64,000 bases of DNA from assembly GCA_001655205.1 (NCBI GenBank), contig LPNZ01010514.1:25100-89099 (forward strand), given 5' to 3'. The stretch is from Lenisia limosa. Taxonomy: Eukaryota; Breviatea. The notes beneath the pieces are model-generated. The model did no database searches. It worked only from the letters and a program-made list of their open reading frames with translations, and was not told the origin of the DNA. Numbering within the stretch: position 1 is the first letter of the stretch; every line of letters starts with the position of its first letter. This document shows, piece by piece, positions 56,601-64,000 of the stretch. The translations under genes were made by a program, and so were the position numbers.

Positions 56601-58673
56601 TTACTATACTTGGTAATCGAGACATCTGCGTTAAGAGAGTCCATTGTAAGGTCTACTTTAGAGATGTACCATTTTCCGACTGCAAAGTTAGATCCTTGAT
56701 GGTGGATAATGCTGAGTTTAGAATCAAAATAGTGTGGAGAGTTCCAACTCACAAAGTGGAAGTTGCATGGTGAATGTTACGAAACCGTCTTCTCTGAATT
56801 TCATGAAATTAGTATAGAATGTCAGAGGTTTGCGTAAACAGGAAGGGTTCAGTCATACAAGACACCACATTAGCTCACCTTGACACATCGCTAATCAGGC
56901 TTGAACTACCCTTCATAGTATATCTTTCAACATGATTCGGAGCTAAGAGTTCTCTAAACTGATCTTCTGGGGACTAAACGGGTAAAAGTGGAATACATAT
57001 GTGGGCTTATCATGGATTGAGTCATACCTTAGTTGTGTTTTTTTGTATGATCATGGTATCAGTGACCAATAAATCGTAGTTGTCAATGGTTGGGAACGCT
57101 TCATGTCTGAATGCCAAAGTGGGCAAAGTGCCCTGTCATGTAAGGGAAATAGTAGTATTGTCTTTGAAGTGTGCACGTCATTTTGCTTACTGCACTTCTG
57201 ATTGTCACAACGATTCGGGCAATTCTGTCATTGATTTCGATTACAAAGATTTCATTTCCTGTTAACTAAAATTGTAAGTTCCAAAAAGCTACATTTTGAA
57301 CCAAACTGTAAACAAAGGATCTGATGTTGCTCGTTCGTTGACATGTGGTGGTTCAAGAGAAAAAGCGAGTTCTGACTTGACAACAGGAGATAGAGTTTGA
57401 AAATTGCTGTCACCTTCGTCTTCACCTCGACGATCTTGCCAGGAAGGCTTGTTTAGCCATGAACCAGCACCTACAGCAATCAGTTGCCCCAGTAATTTTG
57501 CATGCTTCAATACAGTCTAATGTCCCACTGGTGATAATTTCGGGCATAGAAACGGGAATGAGTTGGAAGTCGCACATGGCTCCTCCCCAATCTTCAAGGC
57601 ATTCTGAACGGTTAGTCAGAACGAGATCAGACGAACCGTTGATTGTTGCAAAGAGAATATATCGTGACGTCATGAGTTCGCCAAAGAGATTAGGCTGTGC
57701 GGACTCTTTTCCAAAAGCTGAACGGTAAGTTATTTTGGGTTTTGGTGTGAATTAAACTGGAAAGTTAACGAAATGTAATATTTATCATTCAGTTTTGACA
57801 ATTATGGATCCAATTTCAAAGAGGCACAGAGAGATCAGTAGCAAACCATCGACAAGGACATAGTAGGTTCCGGCTTGTGGATATTCAATATCCCACTACA
57901 ATGATTAGATTAAGGAAATTGACAAAATTGTTGGTCTCAGATTACTAAACAAAAATGGACAGCAGTAAATTCTAAAGCCTTCCCCTACCCTTTGTGACCC
58001 GGTGTAGCCTCCTGCGATGGTGATTGACGATTGAAAATGGATCATTTGATCGTAGACCTCTGGAAGTGGTGGCGCATCCTGGAAGAAGGTTACAGCTGGT
58101 ATTATTTGAATTACACAAACATCAAGAAGAAAACAGTTACACGCACTGATCATATGGAGAGGAATCGAGAGTTATGTCCACCACACCTTTCTCAAATAGA
58201 ACATTGGCGGGTATTTAGTTGAATGACCTGGCGGAATGCTCACTTCAATGGATAGAAGAGTTCCTGGCTTCAAGAGGGTCACTGTGGAAGTCAAAACAGC
58301 TTTGACGTAAATCAATTGACAATGAGCTAAATTGACAGACTGCCAGCCTCCTATTAGCAATGCAGTTGATTTGTAAGGGTACAACAGAGTGTAGAATCAG
58401 TTCATCTGCCAACCTTTGTAGTAGTGTCTATTTTTACTGGATATGTAGCGATGATTACCCATGAAGACGTTTCGAGTCGTTGTGTGTCCCTGGCCTGCGA
58501 CGTCAAAGGAATGCTGTTAGAAATGCCATATGAAATGCAACCTGCGCGCAATTGGAGTCAATAATACTCAATCCACTTTCCAACTAACCAGTTGCCGCAA
58601 CACATTGAACTAAAAGAAGAAGACAGAATGAAGCCAGACTGAGAATTATGGAAGGCTGTTTTGAAAGTGACAT
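53611..58673 (-). CDS. TMEM8/PGAP6-like CREST-superfamily multi-pass membrane protein
   Basis: PGAP6/TMEM8 proteins are CREST-superfamily membrane proteins, some acting as GPI-directed phospholipases. The start ATG at 58673 opens a signal peptide (MSLSKQPSIILSLASFCLLL, then LVQCVAA). A long beta-rich lumenal region follows (TSSWVIIATYPVKI; QLIYVKAVLTSTVTLLKPGT) with cysteine clusters (57600-57450). The membrane core matches TMEM8 in order: FYHGLYMEMLTFIASMS, SSIMYHRCDTDFD (family FYHACD), MADFFWSYMAILITAI (with the family Asp), FKTLAIFIFFVFIGTSF, FLGCLLAGGALSLTLFFQTH and MVHSSWHIGVMGATSLFLIA (family IHSIWHMLIAG). The conserved Asp and paired His of the CREST core are thus present. The cytosolic tail is Ser/Arg-rich and ends SLRKQSSSRF, TAG 53611-53613. 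The last introns include one with a 13-14 nt G-run after GT (53781-53795). Middle exons (55600-57400) are provisional. Confidence 0.8.
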
Positions 58674-59355
58674 GCTGGGACAGTGTTATTACTGGATGTG
58701 GGCAGTGGTGACAGATAACAACGGGACCTGCGTGGATGACTGCATTCAAAGGGGAAACTACTCTCTTTACGGCATAGTAATTCCATATAGTGCTTACTTA
58801 TCTTATCAAATTCAATTTTTAAGCAGGCGAAGGTGATTTTCACGTTCAAACACTAACACAGAGAAACTTCCCATAAAAGGAAACTTTAGTAATTCTGGAT
58901 GGACTTGGTTTGAACATTTCCGATGTGGGCTGACGTATCCAAAATATTCTCTCTCTGCCTATATTACAGCAATTTTTATGAGATGAAATATAATTAGGCA
59001 AGTTACCGGGTGATTTGACAATGGTTAAGTTGTGTTTTTGAGTTGGAATTGTTTAGCGAATAGAGGCATATCTTAAAAGGGATCCTTCTCTGTACCCTGG
59101 ACGGTTCCTGGTACCTTTTCAGTCCTACGGAGAAAACAGCCCTTCATGAAGGGCCCCGGGAAAGGAATCCTAGGGAGTATGAAAATTCCCGCGTTATTTG
59201 CGTGGCGCGTATTTTTAAAGGATTTGAATCGCCGCATTTGCAGCTTGCACTTGCAGCCACTAAATTACCAAGAGTATCAGTTGTTTCGTTTTTAGTATAA
59301 AATAAAAGGAATGTAGATCATCCGCCTTGTACTTTCAGCAATCTTCATCTTTTCG
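58674..59355. promoter_or_regulatory. Divergent spacer, TMEM8-like gene / RCC1-like surface gene
   Basis: This 682-bp stretch separates two signal-peptide-encoding genes facing apart, so it must hold both promoters. It contains short palindromes, for example CCCTTCATGAAGGG at 59141-59154. I see no tRNA or other gene here. Confidence 0.5.
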
Positions 59356-62300
59356 ATGTATAAGACTCTCTCCTTTGGTCTCCAGCTGATGAGGGGGGTA
59401 TTAATACCCTTAATAGTCATATTAGCATGTCATTTGACCACTGCAGCAAACTGTTAGTCGATTGCTCTATTTTCAATATTCTGATCTTCCAGCTGGCAAT
59501 CACACCCTCATGGTCTTTGGTCGCAATGTTGAGAATATGTTTGGAATGACTCGTGAGACCCTGGTATCCGAGTGCGCTGGGGTTCAACTCCTCTTCTGAA
59601 AAGCTGGAAAAATCCTGACTTCCAATTGTGATTACTTATTGTTATACTTTTGTGCTTTTTTGAAACGAGCATGTCACGTTTAACTACTTAATCATCATAA
59701 AATAATGAAATATTACGTGCTTTTGAGGTTAAGTTTTGAGCTTCTCGCTTTGCAATTGCTTGTAATGTCCCTTCTACAGGGCAGTCGGCATGGACCTTCC
59801 CTCAGACTACGACGTTGTTCAGCCCGTCTCAAATACAGATGCTGTCATCTACACCACTGGTAGGGTTTGAAGTGATTGTGTAATCATCTTGTGTGCTGAT
59901 GCAGTGATGATGTGATGATGCAATGACTAACAATGTAGCTGGCAGTTCTGTTCTTCATTTCAAGTCCCATCTATCGTCAGGAGAGACCCAACTTGAAGAT
60001 GTGGTAGGTGCAGTGGCTGTTGTGTTTTTGAGCTTGGTTCCAAGATTTTTGGTTGTGTATCTGATCAACTTTTTGATGTTATGATATCAACTTTTGCTTA
60101 TGCTTCAGGTTAACGCGAATATGGACCGAAGCATTACAGGTAGGTGTTTTCGATTTTGTCTCTTGATCGTTGCTGACTTTTAGGCCCGACAGCTACTTTG
60201 AAGGTCACTCCTGTTGTTCGCGCGTATAATGGAGTCACGGTGGCGGATTCCTATGTTGCCGTATTGGATGGTAGGGCCCTTGCAAATAGGACTACGCCCA
60301 AGCCTTTTGACACTTAAGATGCGGGAGCGCTTCAGCTTCTTGGTGGTGCTGACCTCTATGATGTGGGTGTCCCATGAACCCTTTAATTTTCCAAAGGCAA
60401 TGTTCAGCCTTTTTTAGAATTTAAGTTTCTCTAAGCTTGGTGACATTACAGGGGTCAACCACTTCGTCTTGGAGAGACCACACGTATATCCAACCGTCTC
60501 TCTCTGGAACAGTGTTCATTAAGCTTTTCAATGGACTCAATATCATTATTGCTGTTTCTGGTGGGTGTGAAGAATCAAGCAGATTTGCCTCCGTGGATTG
60601 AGCTGAACATTGACCTCACCCTCCTCCAGACACAAACGTCCCCTATTTTATTGGAACTGCACGGTCAAGAATGGCCTTAGCAGCCAGTACTCCTGATGTG
60701 GTCAAAATGGAGCCCTCTACTACCTCCTTTGCTCATCCGATTGTGGACGCTGGATCTATTGATCTCGATCATAGTTTTATCCATCTTGGTGAGGAGTTAT
60801 CTTCATGTTGCAGTCTTGTTGTAATGAAAGTGATGGTTGACCCCCCAGATAATGGTGATGTTTACTTTGCCGGTGAGCGTCTCTTCTTGGGTGCGGCAGG
60901 TGGTTCAAAAGTCAACTACACGAGTTTGGTTTCAGGAGTGGACAAGGTATGTCAGAGATATGTACAAGCACACTACAGAGGGAGCATTTATGTTCCTTAC
61001 TGCTCAGGTTATCCCGTATCGTAACTTCTACATCTTTCTAAAAGGTATGCATGCGGTTTTGTCGCACTTTATAAATAGGCAACTTTATATTGTAGGAATC
61101 AATATCTTCCATTTTCATGTGATTAGAATATTCTTCATCGAAATTTCCTTCATTTTACCCCCCCCCCTTAAGGAGGCAAGGTTCAATGCAACTGTCGTCC
61201 TGATGAGTTTCTCATGAGCGCCGTATTCTCTGTCGATGTCGTTGTTCTGGTTTGTAAACATTAGATTGAGCAATCATAACCAATCAGCCGACAACGTCTG
61301 CCTATTCCGATGTAACCGACGCGGTGTTCACTTCTGATGGCACCGGCGCTATAGCCAAAAGTATGCAAGTCTATTCTGAATATTTTTTGAGTAAGATCAC
61401 AAATTGCTGTTTTGAATAAGATCAATAATTTGACTTTACTTTTTTACACCTTGAATTTTGCGCCTCACCCCCCCCCCCCAGGTAATGGTGATATTCTGCT
61501 CTTTGGGCAAAACAGTCGAAGACGAATATCGTTCCAAAGTCCCGACACGGAATTCTTCCAGCCGACAGTGGTGCGCGGGGGGGGGGGGGNNNNNNNNNNN
61601 NNNNNNNNNNNNNNNNNNNNNNNNNNNNNNNNNNNNNNNNNNNNNNNNNNNNNNNNNNNNNNNNNNNNNNNNNNNNNNNNNNNNNCCTTCGGTTACACTG
61701 TTGACGAATTTAGAGAGCCACGGAGTCATCACCGGTTTTCATGACATTTCCTCAGTCCGTCGTCTATAGCACTGGTACCAGGGTACATCATAGGCAATAC
61801 CTTGTTCATGCTGCCTTTTGTTTCCACTTGATTTCGTCCATCATTTCTCAGCAACGCGCATTGAAGGGTGGTCATCTCTGGCTGCTTTCTCCACCGGCTC
61901 CCTTGCACAAGGCGACTACTTACCCGTATGGGGGAAAAGGGCAGGACGGTCACAATGCGATTGTACTGACTCTCTAGTCCCTAGTACCAAACCCAGGCAT
62001 TGCCGGGCATAAGAACATCCTCAAATACGCTACCAGCGCCAAGAACCTCTTTATTCTCAGTGGTATGGCTTCTGGACTTGGTGTTTGTGACTCCTGGTGA
62101 TTCACTGACTGAATTTCTGGATATACAATCAAGTGGTTGATTAGAAACGAAGGCAATTCCCTATATCCCAGGATTATGTACCCAGAAACCTACGGCGAAG
62201 TGATAATTGAAGTGGCAGGCTCGGCCCTTACTAGCGACTTCNNNNNNNNNNNNNNNNNNNNNNNNNNNNNNNNNNNNNNNNNNNNNNNNNNNNNNGCATA

Positions 62301-64000
62301 GCATGATATAAATAATACTACATGTCGTATAATTCTGGCACCTCCTGAATACTACATGTCTATAATTCTGGCACCTCCTGAATCTGTGGCATAAGACGGA
62401 TTTAGGAGGGCCTTCACATGGGTTATTATGCAGGGGCTATTGTCCTTATTCATGAATTTAATTCTTGTAGGTATGCTGGGGAGGCACGCAGAAAGCTGTG
62501 TACACAGAGTTGTAAGGCAAATGATTGGGTGGATTAATATTATATTATAATCTAATATTTACTGTAAGCGTGATGGTGTGGACAGCTTCGGCCAGATACT
62601 TTATTTTTTTATTTCTCATTGCTATATATAATACTCTATGATATGTATTATATCATATGTAATGGCATGTAATATGCATCTGATATGATATGAAGAGTCC
62701 TTTTAGCTTAATACCTCCCCCTCAGCCCAAACTTATCGACGACAATTACTACGATGGATTCGTGAGGCTGGACCAGGTGTATCTTCGCACACCCCCTCGG
62801 GACATTTACGCGTCCGACCATCACACCTGTACTTTCAGTATGAGAGGCACTTCAATTGTTGCGACCATATGATGTAGCAATATGTGTTCGGCCTCTTTTG
62901 TTCAAGTGCCAGAGATGTATTGCGTGCTGAGTTATTAATTGCATTGAGACATTTGGCAAAGGTTACACTGTGAAGGAGTGTTTTTTTGTGGGATTTCTGA
63001 CATATTAGCCCACGACAACTTCTACTGTGCAGGGTCTATTGGAGGAAAAGCCACGCCCGTCCTTCAAACAGTAAGCCTGGTTCCTTGCAAATCAATACAA
63101 GCGTTGACGCTATTCCAACTTATTATTCAGTTTACACCGCTGCCTGTTGTGGATTGGGTCCGCTTCATCGTTTCTGCCGTCCGAGGGGAGACGCTAGTTT
63201 TTGTCAATTGGCTTGGAGAAGTAAGGGGGTTTCATATTGGTTCAGTGCACCCCCAGATAGTGACTATTTAGGGGTATGTCATTGGGCCGCTTGATCTTTC
63301 TTTGGGATACACGGCCGAGCAAATCGCGAACTATGACGAAGTTTCTGGTGGGAAGTGGCTACGGGACCACAAAGATGATTTTTCTTAAAGGTTGCTCCAT
63401 AGTCCTTAATTTATTTGTTCTTTCATATGCTCTCCTTTTAACATGAGTTCAGACAACTTTTGTGATACGTTTTTGTGCCCCCCCNNNNNNNNNNNNNNNN
63501 NNNNNNNNNNNNNNNNNNNNNNNNNNNNNNNNNNNNNNNNNNNNNNNNNNNNNNNNNNNNNNNNNNNNNNNNNNNNNNNCCCGAGCTCAACGACCGCATT
63601 CGACACATGGCACTGGACTATGAAGGGGGCTACATTGTCGGAGGTAGGCACTGGACTATGAAGGGGAGTACTGGGGATTCTTTGGACATTTCTTTTGACC
63701 ATACTGGGTTATATCAGATCTACGTACCATAACAGGAAGCAACAATATCTACTTACCATAACAGGAAGCAACAAGATCTACGGTATTGGCAAGACGGTGT
63801 ACATGCGGTACTTTGACGATGGATTCGGCCCCGAGGATAACGTTATGATCTTTGAGGAGCCAAGTGAGCTTATCCGAATCTTTTGCTGATTATCTGTGAT
63901 CTATGGCCTTCATCCCTAGCGTGTCTCTATCATAACCATCCCAGCATATCTTGAGTTCTACAGTCTCGAGTCTTCAGCACGAGTATCCGTAGGGGGGGGG
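59356..64000 (+). CDS. RCC1-like surface or secreted protein, paralogue of the 5785-14142 gene; 3' end outside window
   Basis: The start ATG at 59356 opens a signal peptide (MYKTLSFGLQLMRGVLIPLI, then VILACHLTTA). Exons then follow the same order as the left-hand gene: LMVFGRNVENMFGMTRE (there GAYGRNSGNVFGLSQ), AVGMDLPSDYDVV..DAVIYTTG, TVFIKLFNGLNIIIAVSDTN then VPYFIGTARSRM (there FKLFEGGIALWLG..PYFSGLNPGRF), NGDVYFAGERLFLG, YRNFYIFLKG, GKVQCNCRPDEF (there DGMLYCNCQRSR), DVTDAVFTSDGTGAIAK and GDILLFGQNSRRRISFQSPD then TEFFQPTV (there ELIVIGTNYNGTLDIS..TPVVV). These look like RCC1-type beta-propeller blades. Further exons (62700-63900) are beta-rich. No Cys-rich or membrane part is reached before the edge. 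Three N gaps interrupt it. Exon joins after 61600 are weakly supported. Confidence 0.72.
61590..61685. other. Assembly gap (N) after a G-run donor
   Basis: 96 N directly preceded by a 13-base G-run that follows GTGCGC after the exon ending FFQPTV in the right-hand RCC1-like gene. Confidence 0.9.
62242..62295. other. Assembly gap (N) in the right-hand RCC1-like gene
   Basis: 54 N following an apparently coding stretch (EVAGSALTSDF). Confidence 0.9.
62313..62384. repeat. Tandem duplication (about 35 bp unit) in an intron of the right-hand RCC1-like gene
   Basis: Two copies of AATACTACATGTC(G)TATAA then TTCTGGCACCTCCTG in direct succession. Confidence 0.85.
62481..62523. repeat. Partial family B element
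   Basis: GAGGCACGCAGAAAGCTGTG followed by TACACAGAGTTGTAAGGCAA is a diverged reverse-complement match to the right half of the element at 32399-32459. The other terminal repeat is not recognisable. Confidence 0.6.
63485..63579. other. Assembly gap (N) after a C-run
   Basis: 95 N directly preceded by an 8-base C-run, consistent with a C-tract acceptor region in the right-hand RCC1-like gene. Confidence 0.9.
63609..63667. repeat. 38-bp tandem duplication in the right-hand RCC1-like gene
   Basis: GGCACTGGACTATGAAGGGG occurs twice, separated by GCTACATTGTCGGAGGTA. The second copy begins inside a possible donor (GGAGGTAGG). Confidence 0.8.
63718..63781. repeat. 29-bp tandem duplication that copies a 3' splice site
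   Basis: TCTAC(G/T)TACCATAACAG plus GAAGCAACAA occurs twice, giving AG acceptors at 63735 and 63764 ahead of an exon reading KIYGIGKTVYMRYFDDG. Confidence 0.8.

Noticed and set aside
59090-59240. Possible tRNA or small structured RNA
   Set aside because: Short palindromes and a GGATTTGAATCGCC stretch caught the eye, but no acceptor stem, D-arm and anticodon arm can be arranged around it.
1-64000. Non-standard genetic code or RNA-editing genome
   Set aside because: All three stop codons terminate recognisable genes (TAA XPD, TAG SLX4, TGA DESI), and apparent in-frame stops disappear when short introns are removed.
1-64000. Integrated virus or retrotransposon
   Set aside because: I found no reverse transcriptase, integrase, capsid or polymerase-like frame on either strand. 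Only small non-coding inverted-repeat elements are present.

Overview
This window is nuclear DNA from an intron-dense, compact eukaryote, most likely a flagellated protist. Almost every gene is cut into many short exons by small GT-AG introns; one in the XPD gene is only 36 nt (299-334). Spacers between genes are about 150-770 bp. All three stop codons are used as stops, so the genetic code looks standard. A dynein regulatory complex subunit (DRC11/IQCA1-like) implies cilia. I cannot name the species or phylum. Seven runs of N interrupt the assembly.

I see thirteen genes, whose strands mostly alternate. From left to right: the 3' part of the TFIIH/repair helicase XPD (+); a divergent actin-family protein (+); a very large signal-peptide-bearing membrane protein with an RCC1-like ectodomain, GCC2/GCC3-type cysteine repeats and several membrane helices (-); the ERAD ubiquitin ligase HRD1 (+); the repair scaffold SLX4 (-); the nucleolar DEAD-box helicase DBP10/DDX54 (+); a kinesin-3 motor ending in a CAAX box (-); a PPPDE/DESI peptidase (+); an extended-SDR epimerase-like protein (-); an ankyrin-repeat protein (+); DRC11 (-); a TMEM8/PGAP6-like CREST-superfamily membrane protein (-); and a secreted or surface protein running off the right edge (+). 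The last gene is a paralogue of the large membrane protein on the left.

Most genes are conserved housekeeping genes: DNA repair (XPD, SLX4), ribosome biogenesis (DBP10), ER quality control (HRD1), ubiquitin/SUMO-type deconjugation (DESI), transport (kinesin-3) and cilia (DRC11). The lineage-specific material is the RCC1-like/GCC surface-protein pair, the probably prenylated kinesin and the SDR with a substituted catalytic tyrosine. I see no operon-like functional clustering. Five divergent pairs share short upstream regions of about 205-680 bp.

Three sequence-level patterns stand out. (1) Many introns carry a long pure G run right after the GT donor or a pure C run right before the AG acceptor, and several N gaps abut these runs. 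(2) Short tandem duplications (about 20-65 bp units) are scattered through introns, and several duplicate a splice site. (3) Two small inverted-repeat element families are present, one with three full copies and one fragment, the other with one full copy and one fragment.

Gene models were assembled by eye from splice consensus, reading frame and family similarity. Outer limits are usually good; individual exon edges can be off, and the 5' ends of the ankyrin and SDR genes are uncertain.
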